The notes: a model not told the origin generated them from the letters alone. DNA of 64,000 bases from Acidobacteriota bacterium (GCA_013289795.1 JABCZH010000010.1:62001-126000); one strand, 5' to 3'; positions 11,277 through 20,236 are shown, counted from the first letter of the stretch. Numbers and translations are program-made.

Positions 11277-12080
11277 ATGGCGAAACTACTGGCTGTGACC
11301 ATCGTAGTGATTGCGATCCTTTCCGCGATTCCGATCATCCGGAATACCTGGCACCCGCTGCCGGACGTCTCGGCCCACGGTCAAGCCATCGACGACCAGT
11401 TGTCGGAAACCATGTGGGAGGCGGGAATCTCTTTTCTAGCCTCACAGATTATCTTGGCGTGGTTTATCTGGAGATACTCGGGCAACAGGCCGGGCGAAAA
11501 GACCAAGACTTTTCCCGGCGGCGCTACGGGACTGGTGGCTGCTGCGGTCATTCTTGTCGGTGTGGAAGTGTTCGCCCTGGGAATTTTCGGAGTCAAGGCC
11601 TGGGCCAATATTTACTTCACACCGCCCGGCGCAGACGCGATGCCCGTGCAGGTCCAGGCCGGCCAATTTGCCTTTTACTTCCGCTATACCGGCCCGGACG
11701 GAACTTTTGGCGCCATCCATCCCGAGATGCTCAGCGAAGCTAACCAGAACTTTTACGGAATTGACACTGACCACGATTCCGACGCGAAAGACGACATCGT
11801 GACGGCTGAAATGGCGGTCCCGGTGAATCGTGAAATTCGCTTGTTGATGCACTCGAAAGACGTCAGCCATTCTTTCTACGTTCCAGCCTTGCGGATTCAT
11901 CAGGATTTCGTGCCGGGACTGGATCTGCAAATTCATTTCACGGCGACCAAGGTTGGCAGATATGAAATTGTGTGTAGCCAGCTCTGTGGCCTCGGACATT
12001 ACAACATGAAGGCCTACCTCAGTGTGCTTTCCCAGGACGATTTCGACGCCTGGTTAAAGAAGCAAGCAGCCCTGCAATAG
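11277..12080 (+). CDS. coxB: Cytochrome c oxidase subunit II
   Basis: 267 residues. Three hydrophobic segments can be seen (about 3-22, 48-66 and 83-108), then a periplasmic cupredoxin domain with the binuclear CuA ligands H198, C233, C237, H241 and M244 (VCSQLCGLGHYNM). It accepts electrons from a cytochrome c or cupredoxin and passes them to heme a in subunit I. The ATG at 11277 is chosen because GAGGG lies just upstream; an earlier in-frame codon adds 20 polar residues of no family similarity. The extra N-terminal membrane segment is more than the usual two. Confidence 0.93.
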   Translation: MAKLLAVTIVVIAILSAIPIIRNTWHPLPDVSAHGQAIDDQLSETMWEAGISFLASQIILAWFIWRYSGNRPGEKTKTFPGGATGLVAAAVILVGVEVFALGIFGVKAWANIYFTPPGADAMPVQVQAGQFAFYFRYTGPDGTFGAIHPEMLSEANQNFYGIDTDHDSDAKDDIVTAEMAVPVNREIRLLMHSKDVSHSFYVPALRIHQDFVPGLDLQIHFTATKVGRYEIVCSQLCGLGHYNMKAYLSVLSQDDFDAWLKKQAALQ

Positions 12081-12118
12081 GTGACGTAAGAACGACGACG
12101 TACCTTTGAGGTGAGCAT

Positions 12119-13903
12119 ATGCACGACACGTCAACGCACGCGGCGGCACATCACGGGCCGCCTACGAGTTTCATTCGGAAGCACGTTTTCAGCCTCGACC
12201 ACAAAGTGATCGGCAAGCAATACTACGGTTTAGGCCTGGTGGCTGTGATCATCGGCATGGTGCTTTCCTGGGTGATGCGCATCCACCTCGCGTGGACTGC
12301 CTATCCGATTCCGGGTCTGCATTTGCTCTCCGGCACGGGCGCCCCCGGCAATGTGATGACTCCAGAGTTCTATCTACAAGTCATGACCATGCACGCAACC
12401 TTCATGGTCTTTTTTGTGCTCACGGTTGTACCCTTCGCGGCATTCGGCAATTTCTTTCTGCCGATCCACACTGGCGCAGAAGACATGCCCTTCCCGCATT
12501 TCAACATGATGTCGTTCTGGACCACGTTTGTGGCCTTCTGCGTCATGTTGTTGTCGTTCTTCGTCGGCGACGGACCAACTCTGGGCGGTTGGACCCAGTA
12601 TGCACCGCTCAGCGCAGTTGGGGCGGTAGCAGGTCCTGGCCAGGGTTCAGGCGTGATTATTTGGGCAACCTCAATCGCCATATTCTGCGTGGGCCAGCTG
12701 TTTGGGGCCCTGAATTTTATCCCCAACGTCCTCGACCTGCGTTGCAAGGGCATGAGCATGTGGCGTCTGCCGATGCCGACCTGGGCGTGGTTCATTACTT
12801 CCTGCATGGGTCTGACGTCGTTCTCTGTTCTGATGCCAGCTTGCATCCTGCTGATTCTTGACCACGTGGCGGGGACGAGTTTCTTCGTCGCATCCAATCT
12901 GGTGATTAACGACCAGTTGCAACCTCACTCGGGTGGATCGACTCTTCTATGGCAGCATCTTTTCTGGTTCTTCGGGCATCCCGAGGTCTATATCGCCATC
13001 GTGCCGGGAATGGGGATTGTCTCGCATGTTCTGATCACCAACATGCGCAAGCCGATGCTGAGCCATCGGGTGTTGGTTTACTCCATGGGCGCCCTGGCGG
13101 TGCTCAGCTACATGGTGTACGGCCACCACATGTTCGTTAGCGGGATGAACCCCTTCTCTTCGCTGGTGTTCTCCTTCCCCACACTGCTGATTACCATACC
13201 CTCAACAGTCATCGTGTTGGTTTGGATCGGGAGTCTTTACGGCGCGAAGTTGCGCATTAACGCAGCTTCGCTGTTTGCTTTAGGTTTTATTTCGATGTTC
13301 ATCACCGGCGGAGTAAGCGGCTTTTTCCTGGCGCAGCCTTCGATCCAGATACTGCTCCACGCGACCTACTTCGTAGTGGCTCATTTCCACTTTACGATGG
13401 CGATCGCGGCGTTGTTCGGCATCTTCTCTGGAACGTATTTCTGGTTCCCCAAGATGTGGGGACGCATGATGAACGACAACCTGGGCAAGCTTCATTTCTG
13501 GCTCACCTTCATCGGCGTATATGCCATTTTCATGCCAATGCACTACCTGGGACTGGCGGGAAATGTGCGCCGCTACCAGGCTTTTGTGGTGGATTATATG
13601 CAGCCGCTAGTCGGCGTGCACCAGTTCATCACCATTGCGGCGCTCTTCACTGGCGCAGTGCAATTGATTTTCATTTACAACTTCATCCACAGCCGGTTCT
13701 GGGGAGAGCCCGCACCAGAGAATCCCTGGCAAGGCACTTCGCTGGAGTGGTCAGTCCCCTCCCCGCCTCCGCACGATAACTTCGGGGGCAAGCATCCGGT
13801 GGTTTATCACGATCCCTATCAGTATGGCGTGCAGAGTTCGACGGGTGATTACTTAATGCAGGATTCACCTGAGCAGGTGAAGGGCGCACAGGACGAGCCG
13901 TAA
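12119..13903 (+). CDS. coxA: Cytochrome c oxidase subunit I (A-type heme-copper oxidase)
   Basis: 594 residues, about 12 membrane helices. Visible landmarks: the low-spin heme histidine in TMHATFMVFF, the CuB/cross-linked Tyr motif GHPEVYIAIVPG (the Glu marks the A1 subfamily), the K-channel region YGHHMFVSGM, and the second heme-ligand pair AHFHF. It reduces O2 to water and pumps protons across the inner membrane. The gene sits 38 bp after subunit II, with a GAGGTGAG ribosome site before the ATG. It uses heme A or O, consistent with the heme O synthase gene four genes downstream. Confidence 0.96.
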   Translation: MHDTSTHAAAHHGPPTSFIRKHVFSLDHKVIGKQYYGLGLVAVIIGMVLSWVMRIHLAWTAYPIPGLHLLSGTGAPGNVMTPEFYLQVMTMHATFMVFFVLTVVPFAAFGNFFLPIHTGAEDMPFPHFNMMSFWTTFVAFCVMLLSFFVGDGPTLGGWTQYAPLSAVGAVAGPGQGSGVIIWATSIAIFCVGQLFGALNFIPNVLDLRCKGMSMWRLPMPTWAWFITSCMGLTSFSVLMPACILLILDHVAGTSFFVASNLVINDQLQPHSGGSTLLWQHLFWFFGHPEVYIAIVPGMGIVSHVLITNMRKPMLSHRVLVYSMGALAVLSYMVYGHHMFVSGMNPFSSLVFSFPTLLITIPSTVIVLVWIGSLYGAKLRINAASLFALGFISMFITGGVSGFFLAQPSIQILLHATYFVVAHFHFTMAIAALFGIFSGTYFWFPKMWGRMMNDNLGKLHFWLTFIGVYAIFMPMHYLGLAGNVRRYQAFVVDYMQPLVGVHQFITIAALFTGAVQLIFIYNFIHSRFWGEPAPENPWQGTSLEWSVPSPPPHDNFGGKHPVVYHDPYQYGVQSSTGDYLMQDSPEQVKGAQDEP

Positions 13904-13943
13904 GCAAACGATCATGGGATTTGTTTAAGGAGTTTAGTTCCCT

Positions 13944-14621
13944 ATGGCAACTACGATCCACGAACCGCCGAAAGTTGAGGAGCGTCGCTTACCAGGACGG
14001 GGAAGCCCCGGCAACGGAGACTTCCGGAATCTGGTCCCGAGCGACGGAAAGCTGCCAGCGGTTCAGGATTACGCTCCGGCTCCGGCCAAAACCGGAATCT
14101 GGGTGGTGCTGGCTGCGATTGCCATGAGCTTTGCCGCCTTTACCAGTGCCTTGATCGTACGGCAAGGATCGGCGATGGATTGGCACCATCTGGTGCTGCC
14201 CCGAATTCTTTACCTCAATACATTGGTATTGCTTGCCAGCAGCGTGACCTTGGAAATCGCTCGCCGCCGGGTCGCAGTTTTCATGACCGGTGCAAGAACT
14301 CTCGATCTAAGTCCTGCGCGCTGGTTGTACGTTACCTTATGCCTTGGTTTGGTTTTTGTTGCCGGCCAATACGCTGCCTGGCAACAATTGCGCTCCGAAG
14401 GGTTATATCTGGCCACCAATCCGGCCAGTTCTTTCTTCTATTTGCTGACGGCAATCCACGCGATGCACGTGCTCGGCGGGCTGGTTGGCTTGACCTACGT
14501 CATGCGCAAGCTGTATCGGGTCGTCCTACGGCGTAGCACACTGGATACGTTCTCCTATTACTGGCATTTCATGGGCATTCTCTGGGTGTATTTGCTCTTG
14601 CTGCTTTGGATGAAACTTTGA
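13944..14621 (+). CDS. coxC: Cytochrome c oxidase subunit III
   Basis: 225 residues; the first 50 are polar and probably cytoplasmic, followed by five hydrophobic helices. The ending FYLLTAIHAMHVLGGLVGL then YYWHFMGILWVYLLLLLW is the recognised subunit III pattern with its conserved histidines. An AAGGAG ribosome site lies upstream. Second in the oxidase block after subunit I; the protein stabilises the catalytic core. A second subunit III-like gene follows directly. Confidence 0.88.
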   Translation: MATTIHEPPKVEERRLPGRGSPGNGDFRNLVPSDGKLPAVQDYAPAPAKTGIWVVLAAIAMSFAAFTSALIVRQGSAMDWHHLVLPRILYLNTLVLLASSVTLEIARRRVAVFMTGARTLDLSPARWLYVTLCLGLVFVAGQYAAWQQLRSEGLYLATNPASSFFYLLTAIHAMHVLGGLVGLTYVMRKLYRVVLRRSTLDTFSYYWHFMGILWVYLLLLLWMKL

Positions 14622-14640
14622 TGCATGCACAGGAGGCACT

Positions 14641-15270
14641 GTGAGCGAAGCACATGTGACCATGGGAGCACATACGGCTGCACCGATGGAGGCGCCGCCG
14701 TTTGCGATTCCGTCTAAAAAGCTGGCGATGTGGCTGTTCGTCATGGCAGACGTAATGACCTTTGCTGCCTGTGTGGCTGCCTACGCATTCACCCGCAACG
14801 CCACCCCGGATTGGCCAAGACCCTTCCACAGCGTAACCGCCGTTGCTGTGATGACAGTCATCATGCTGACTAGCGGCTTGACTATGCTGATCGCACTCGG
14901 AGCTGCCAAGGCGGGCGATAAAGCGGGGGCCTTTCGCTGGATGATGATTACGGCCGTCGCGGGCATTATTTTCACCTTGCTGCACATCCGCGATTGGATG
15001 GGAATGATCGATCAGGGTGTGGGTCTGCTTCACAATCCTTGGGGGACGGCGGCCTTTGGAGCTTCATTCTATGCCATCACAGGGTTTAGCCTGCTGCACA
15101 TTTCCATCGGTACGATTGCGCTGATTATCGTGGCCATCCGCTACCAGGGAGGCCGTTACAACGCCGACGACATAGAAATCGTGAGCATTTTCTGGCAATT
15201 CGTGGGTCTGGTCTGGTTGTTCATCGTTCCCGTCGTCTATCTGATGAACCAGACGCCCGCGGCACGCTAG
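14641..15270 (+). CDS. Second cytochrome c oxidase subunit III-like protein
   Basis: 209 residues with about five membrane helices and the subunit III pattern FYAITGFSLLHISIGTIAL and IFWQFVGLVWLFIVPVVYLMN. It starts with GTG at 14641 after an AGGAGG ribosome site, 19 bp behind the first subunit III gene. Two subunit III-type proteins in one operon occur in several Acidobacteriota oxidase clusters; whether both enter the same complex is unknown. The YWHF motif of the upstream copy is FWQF here, so the paralogues have diverged. Confidence 0.85.
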   Translation: MSEAHVTMGAHTAAPMEAPPFAIPSKKLAMWLFVMADVMTFAACVAAYAFTRNATPDWPRPFHSVTAVAVMTVIMLTSGLTMLIALGAAKAGDKAGAFRWMMITAVAGIIFTLLHIRDWMGMIDQGVGLLHNPWGTAAFGASFYAITGFSLLHISIGTIALIIVAIRYQGGRYNADDIEIVSIFWQFVGLVWLFIVPVVYLMNQTPAAR

Positions 15271-15302
15271 ACCGAAGACATGAAGATAAGGGGCGAAACA
15301 CT

Positions 15303-15617
15303 ATGACAACCGCTGAACGGCACGGAATCGGGAAATATGTTGCCGTGTACATCTGCCTATTGGTCATTACGGCGCTGCAGTTCGTCATCGGCTATCAGAA
15401 CATTCAGGGGACGCAATTGGTGGTGCGTATGTTGACGTTTGCCATCATCGAGACCCTGCTCGTAGTGCTATTCTTCATGAACCTGGGCTCAGAAAAGCCG
15501 GTGTTCGTGAAGTTCGTCGTTTATTTCATGCTCTTCGTGCTGGCAACCATGAACTATATTTGGACGGACAGCTTCCGCCTGCTTTTATTTCGGCTCACGA
15601 AAGTCGGACCGAGTTAA
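15303..15617 (+). CDS. coxD: Cytochrome c oxidase subunit IV (prokaryotic type)
   Basis: 104 residues with three membrane helices and the COX4_pro pattern (NIQGTQLVVRMLTFAIIETLLVVLFFMNL, where the acid and Asn in helix 2 are typical; then LFVLATMNYIWTD). A small structural or assembly subunit that ends the core oxidase set. AGGGGC lies before the ATG. Confidence 0.85.
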   Translation: MTTAERHGIGKYVAVYICLLVITALQFVIGYQNIQGTQLVVRMLTFAIIETLLVVLFFMNLGSEKPVFVKFVVYFMLFVLATMNYIWTDSFRLLLFRLTKVGPS

Positions 15618-15646
15618 TGGCAAGGATGGCTATCTTTGGATGAAGA

Positions 15647-15922
15647 ATGAGACATAAATCGCACCTTCGGCTCGCGTATCTTGCAACGGCGGGACTGATC
15701 CTGCTGCTGACTGCACTTCCGGCGTTTTCGCAGAACTGTGCGCTCTGCTACACTCAAGCCGCTTCCGCGGGCGCGCGCATGATCCAGGCTCTGCGGAGCG
15801 GGATCTTGATCCTTATTCTTCCTCCTACCTTCGGCTCCATCGGCATGATCTTCATCGTCCGTCGCAGGAGCAATCAGTTCAAGCGGGACGATGATAGCGC
15901 AGAACCTGGCCAAGACTGGTAG
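15647..15922 (+). CDS. Small membrane protein with CxxC motif, unknown function
   Basis: 91 residues. A signal peptide or first helix (residues 10-27) is followed by QNCALCYTQAASAGARMIQALRSG and a second helix (about 53-72), with a basic and acidic tail. The CxxC lies at the membrane surface on the periplasmic side. Located between oxidase subunit IV and heme O synthase, so it could assist copper or heme insertion into the oxidase; this is inference from position only. Its end may overlap the start of the next gene. Confidence 0.6.
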   Translation: MRHKSHLRLAYLATAGLILLLTALPAFSQNCALCYTQAASAGARMIQALRSGILILILPPTFGSIGMIFIVRRRSNQFKRDDDSAEPGQDW

Positions 15923-15923
15923 A

Positions 15924-16823
15924 ATGGCGACCACAAACGTGATGGCGAATCCAACTTCTTTGCAGATGCTCCGGTCCAAGCTATCGGACTACTACACGCT
16001 CACCAAGCCCGAAGTGAATCTGCTGATTCTGATGACAACTTCGGCTGGCTATGCGCTGGCTTCGCGCTCACCGTTCCACATCATCGGTCTGCTCAACACT
16101 CTAGCCGGAACGCTGCTGGTGGCCAGTGGTACCGCCACCTTGAACCAGTGGATGGAGCGGGTGTGGGACGGTCGGATGCGGCGAACCGCTTCGCGGCCGC
16201 TGCCTTCGGGCCGAATGGCTGCCCACGATGCTCTGGGCTTCGGGCTGGCACTGAGCATCGCAGGGGGACTGTATCTGGCAGCCGCAGTCAACTTAGTCGC
16301 GGCTGGTTTGGCGATGGCGACTCTGCTCTCCTATCTTTTGATCTACACTCCGCTGAAGCGCAAGACGCCCCTATGTACGCTGCTGGGAGCGTTCCCAGGC
16401 GCGATGCCAACGTTGATCGGCTGGGCTGGGGCCTCGGGAAGGATCGACCCCAAGGCGTGGTTTCTATTCGCCATTCTGTTTCTATGGCAGTTCCCGCATT
16501 TTCTGGCGATCGCCCTGATGTACCGCGAGGACTATGCGCGGGCTGGCTACAAGATGCTGCCAGCTTTCGATCGGGACGCCCGCTTCACGCGCGCCGAGAT
16601 TCTGGGTTTGACGGTAATTCTGGTGGTGACTACGCTGCTGCCGTCCGCACGGCTCGGACTGCTGTATGGCATAGCCATGGCGCTGGCGGGAGCCTTCTTG
16701 TTGTATTACGTCGCCAAACTGACCCGCACAGCGTCTATTGTGCTGGCGAGCAAGTTGGTCCACGCTTCGGTGATTTATCTCCCCGTAGTTCTGGTGGCAG
16801 TGGTGGTCGCTTTCAAGGGCTGA
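15924..16823 (+). CDS. ctaB: Protoheme IX farnesyltransferase (heme O synthase)
   Basis: An integral membrane UbiA-family prenyltransferase that attaches a farnesyl group to heme b, giving heme O for the oxidase encoded upstream. Motifs: YYTLTKPEVNLLILMTTSAGY near the N-terminus, NQWMERVWDGRMRRTASRPLPSGR (the substrate-binding acidic loop), and YRxDYxRAGYKMLP (second loop). The start is uncertain: the ATG at 15924 (MATTNVM) directly follows the previous stop; an ATG at 15891 would overlap the previous gene by 32 bp. Neither has a strong ribosome site. Confidence 0.93.
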   Translation: MATTNVMANPTSLQMLRSKLSDYYTLTKPEVNLLILMTTSAGYALASRSPFHIIGLLNTLAGTLLVASGTATLNQWMERVWDGRMRRTASRPLPSGRMAAHDALGFGLALSIAGGLYLAAAVNLVAAGLAMATLLSYLLIYTPLKRKTPLCTLLGAFPGAMPTLIGWAGASGRIDPKAWFLFAILFLWQFPHFLAIALMYREDYARAGYKMLPAFDRDARFTRAEILGLTVILVVTTLLPSARLGLLYGIAMALAGAFLLYYVAKLTRTASIVLASKLVHASVIYLPVVLVAVVVAFKG

Positions 16824-17014
16824 AAGCTGTTGCCTACCGAGCCTTAGCTTAAGAGAGTAGTGATTTCCCTCTTGACTTGGCGTCTAGGCGGGAGGAAAAT
16901 TCCTGCGCTCGGTCACGGCCCGTTCTCCCCCGCTGCTGGCTGCCGAGCCCCCAACTCAGGTTGGGTCGGACGAACCCTGGACAATTTCCGATCTCTGAAC
17001 TTTGGAGGGTTTCC

Positions 17015-18643
17015 ATGAGGAAAACACTTGTTGCTTTGTTGATGCTCGTTCTTGCTTTGACTGCCGCACAAGCCCAAACTTTTAACGTGCTGTACAACTT
17101 CGGAACCAATAATGGGGACCCCTATAAGCCTCAGTGGGCAGGCATAGTGGCGCAGGGCCAGGACGGCAATCTGTACAGCACGGCATTGGGCGGCGTCAAC
17201 TCCATCGGCGCAATGTTCAAGATCACACCCAGCGGAACATTGACTGTGCCATACAACTTCGACCTCACGGATGAGGACGCCTACAGCGGGCTGACCCTGG
17301 GCACTGATGGTAACTTTTATGGCGCGACTGCGGGTGGCGGCACGTCTGGATTCGGCACCATTTATAAGGTCACGCCCAGTGGGACGCTGACCGTGCTGCA
17401 CAGCTTTTCGGGCAGTGACGGATACGCACCGTTTGCGCCCCCTATCGAAGGCACGGATGGCAACTTTTATGGAACAACCCAGCAGGGTGGCGCCAACGCC
17501 CTCTATGGGGTGGTGTACAAGATCACATCCTCGGGGGCGTTTACACTGCTTCATTCGTTCGACAGCACCGACGGCTCTGGTCCCGTTGCCCCATTGGTCC
17601 AGGGCAGCGATGGCAATTTCTACGGAACCACGGTGGTGGGGGGTGCCAACACGAGTTATGGCGAAGTGTTTAAGGTCACCGCCTCAGGCCAGCTCACGGT
17701 GATTTACAGCTTTGACGGCACGCATGGCGGCGAACCCTACGGTCCGCTGGTTCAAGGCAGCGATGGCAACTTCTATGGGACGACACTTGTCGGCGGCAGC
17801 ATAGGTTATGGAGAGGTCTTCAGGATTACCGCGGCCGGCAAGCTTACTGTCCTCCATAACCTCAATGGAAACACCGACGGAGATCAACCCTTTGGCGGTC
17901 TGGTACAAGCCACGGACGGCAACTTCTATGGGACAACAGAGGTCGGAGGATTGGGATATGGAACCATCTTCCAGGTCAACCCGACGCCCCCTTATCCTTA
18001 CAAAGTGATATACAACTTCGACGGCAACACCGCCGCGAATCCTCTGGTGACGCTTACCCAGCACACGAATGGGATTCTGTATGGAGACACCTTGGACGGC
18101 GGCACCGGCAACGTGGGGTGCGCCCTCGGTCTGTGCGGCACGTTTTACAGCTTGAAAGCGGGATTGAGGCCCTTCACCAGCCTGCTTCCCTACTCGGGAA
18201 AGGTAGCGAAAACCATCGAATTTCTCGGCCAGGGTTTCACCGGGACGACGGGAGTATCGTTCAACGGAACCGCGGCGACCTTCAGCGTGATATCGGATAC
18301 TTACCTGACAGCGACTGTGCCCAGCGGAGCAACCACCGGCTCCGTGAAAGTCACAACCCCCAAGGGCACGCTGACCAGTAACAAGAAATTCCGGGTCACG
18401 CCTCAGGTTCTCAGGTTCAGCCCGCCCAGCGGCCCTGTGGGGACTGTAGTGACCATCACTGGAGTCAGCCTTACCCAGACGGAAGGAGTCGGGTTTGGCG
18501 ATCACGTGCCGGCCAGCTTTACCGTGAACTCCGACACGCAGGTCACCGCAACTGTACCCACCGGCGCGAAAACCGGGCCAGTCGGCGTCGAGACCAAAGG
18601 GGGTATCGCACTTAGCTCTACATCTTTCACGGTGACGCAGTGA
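17015..18643 (+). CDS. Secreted GloVer-repeat protein with two IPT/TIG domains
   Basis: 542 residues with a signal peptide (MRKTLVALLMLVLALTAAQAQ) and a GGAGGG ribosome site. Seven copies of a roughly 50-residue repeat centred on GSDGNFYGTTxxGG plus GxVFKITxxGxLTVLxxF (residues about 40-390) mark the choice-of-anchor GloVer family, predicted to fold as a beta propeller. Two IPT/TIG immunoglobulin-like domains follow (about 385-542, each with FxGTxVTITGxxx and VPxGAxTGxV patterns). Extracellular; no enzymatic motif. It stands between the two respiratory operons but has its own leader, so a link to respiration is not shown. Confidence 0.85.
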   Translation: MRKTLVALLMLVLALTAAQAQTFNVLYNFGTNNGDPYKPQWAGIVAQGQDGNLYSTALGGVNSIGAMFKITPSGTLTVPYNFDLTDEDAYSGLTLGTDGNFYGATAGGGTSGFGTIYKVTPSGTLTVLHSFSGSDGYAPFAPPIEGTDGNFYGTTQQGGANALYGVVYKITSSGAFTLLHSFDSTDGSGPVAPLVQGSDGNFYGTTVVGGANTSYGEVFKVTASGQLTVIYSFDGTHGGEPYGPLVQGSDGNFYGTTLVGGSIGYGEVFRITAAGKLTVLHNLNGNTDGDQPFGGLVQATDGNFYGTTEVGGLGYGTIFQVNPTPPYPYKVIYNFDGNTAANPLVTLTQHTNGILYGDTLDGGTGNVGCALGLCGTFYSLKAGLRPFTSLLPYSGKVAKTIEFLGQGFTGTTGVSFNGTAATFSVISDTYLTATVPSGATTGSVKVTTPKGTLTSNKKFRVTPQVLRFSPPSGPVGTVVTITGVSLTQTEGVGFGDHVPASFTVNSDTQVTATVPTGAKTGPVGVETKGGIALSSTSFTVTQ

Positions 18644-18665
18644 CACTCTGAACGTCGGAATGCTC

Positions 18666-18691
18666 AGCCGCCCCGAGAGGCGGCTTTTTTG
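18666..18691 (+). terminator. Rho-independent terminator
   Basis: AGCCGCC, a six-base loop, GGCGGCT, then a run of six T. It ends transcription of the GloVer gene and separates it from the converging cytochrome bc operon. Confidence 0.9.
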
Positions 18692-18740
18692 TCGAATCAG
18701 GATTTTGTTTGAGTAAGGGCTCGGCCCTGACGATTTCCCG

Positions 18741-20228
18741 CTACTTCAGACTCTGTACGTATGCCACCAAAGCCTTCATGTCCTCGTCTTTGAGGTCCGT
18801 AGTAGCGGGCATCCCCCCAGCCGTCATTTTGCTGTTCGGCTGCTTCAAGAGTGCTTCCAGCTTTGCGCCGTCGTACTTGGCTCCGACGCCAATCAGTTTC
18901 GGAGCTGCGGCTGTTCCGACTCCGCCGTCCCCGTGACAGGCGTTGCATCCTTGCTGCTCGAAGATATCTTTTCCTTTGGCAGCGAGGGGGTTCGCGAGGG
19001 CTACGTTGGCAGCGGCCAGCGACGAGCCGGCCAATTCAGGTTCGAAGGGCGCTTTCATGAAGCTCACAACATCCTCATGTTGCTTAGCCAGTTGGGAAGC
19101 TACCGCCGGATCGCGCAAATCGTTGCGATGGCTCAGTCCGCCCAGGACTCCCAGGCCAATGAAAATGATGGCGTAGATGGTCACTGCGGCCGGCCGCTTC
19201 CAAGGGCGGCGTTCGGGGCGCCGATCGAGAAAGGGCAGCGCCACGAATAAGAGAGCCACAAATCCCGGTATCACCAGGATGCCCACGATTGCGAGGGCGC
19301 CCTCCCAATACTTCAACCACTGAAATACTGGAATGTAGTACCACTCCGGACGCGGGACATATTGCGTGTCAGCCGGGTTTGCCTTTGGACCCAGCTCCAT
19401 GGGGGAGAAATGAGCCAGCAGACCCAGACCACAAATAATAAGCAAAGCGAAGACGATGTCGAACAGAACCTGCCGCGGATAGAAGGGTTCGGTCGATTGT
19501 TTCAGGGTCGCGGCATTGCCCTGGATCGGTCCGGCGGCCCCGGCCTTGCGAAACAGGTAAACGTGGGCCGCAACTCCGGCGAAGATGAAAGCCGGAATCA
19601 TGAATACGTGAAGGACAAAGAAGCGGGACAGAGTCAATGTCCCCATCTCGGTTCCGCCGCGCAACAAGCTCTTCAGCGCGTTCCCGACCCACGGAATTTC
19701 GCTCAGAATATTGGTGCCTACGGTCGTGGCGAAGAAAGCCTTCTGGTCCCAGGGAAGCAGATAGCCGGTGAACGACATCCCCAGCATCAGAGCGAACAGT
19801 ACGCACCCTGCAAACCATAGAAGCTCTCGCTTGCCTTTGTACGATCCAAAAAGAAAAGTCTGGGTGATGTGCAGGAGCAGGACGATCACGATGGCGCTTG
19901 AACCGTAGGCATGGATGCTGCGAATAAACGATCCTGCAGTCACTTCCTTGGTGATGTAGGCGATGGTGGTATGTGCGTGATCGGCGGAAGGAATGTAATA
20001 CAGCGCCAAGAAAACGCCGGTAATGATCTGCGATACAAACAGAAACAGCAGCCCCGATCCGAATACATAGGCGAGGCTAGCGCCTCCGGGTATGGGTTCA
20101 TCGAGTGCGGCATGAAGCAACGAGTCGACTCCGGTCCGGAGATCCAGCCAGTGGAAGAATCTTCCGCGCTGGGACGGTGCGAACGTTCCGCCCTGCTGCT
20201 TACGGGATGTCGATTGCGGTTCGTCCAT
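18741..20228 (-). CDS. Cytochrome b6-type protein fused to a C-terminal cytochrome c
   Basis: 495 residues. The N-terminal 360 residues are a full cytochrome b of a quinol:cytochrome c oxidoreductase: heme ligands H106/H120 and H207/H222, and the quinol-site PEWY at 294-297. The second pair has 14 intervening residues, as in b6-type proteins, against 13 in mitochondrial-type b. After a last helix and linker, residues 415-495 form a class I cytochrome c with CNACH at 428-432. It replaces a separate cytochrome c1/f. Start codon 9 bp after the Rieske stop. It takes electrons from quinol (or delivers them to quinone if run in reverse). Confidence 0.93.
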   Translation of the reverse strand: MDEPQSTSRKQQGGTFAPSQRGRFFHWLDLRTGVDSLLHAALDEPIPGGASLAYVFGSGLLFLFVSQIITGVFLALYYIPSADHAHTTIAYITKEVTAGSFIRSIHAYGSSAIVIVLLLHITQTFLFGSYKGKRELLWFAGCVLFALMLGMSFTGYLLPWDQKAFFATTVGTNILSEIPWVGNALKSLLRGGTEMGTLTLSRFFVLHVFMIPAFIFAGVAAHVYLFRKAGAAGPIQGNAATLKQSTEPFYPRQVLFDIVFALLIICGLGLLAHFSPMELGPKANPADTQYVPRPEWYYIPVFQWLKYWEGALAIVGILVIPGFVALLFVALPFLDRRPERRPWKRPAAVTIYAIIFIGLGVLGGLSHRNDLRDPAVASQLAKQHEDVVSFMKAPFEPELAGSSLAAANVALANPLAAKGKDIFEQQGCNACHGDGGVGTAAAPKLIGVGAKYDGAKLEALLKQPNSKMTAGGMPATTDLKDEDMKALVAYVQSLK

Positions 20229-20236
20229 TCGGGTGT

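Noticed and set aside
17090-18140. Regular DNA repeats considered as a CRISPR or satellite array
   Set aside because: They are codons of the GloVer protein repeats (GSDGNFYGTT); the frame is open throughout and spacing follows protein repeat length.
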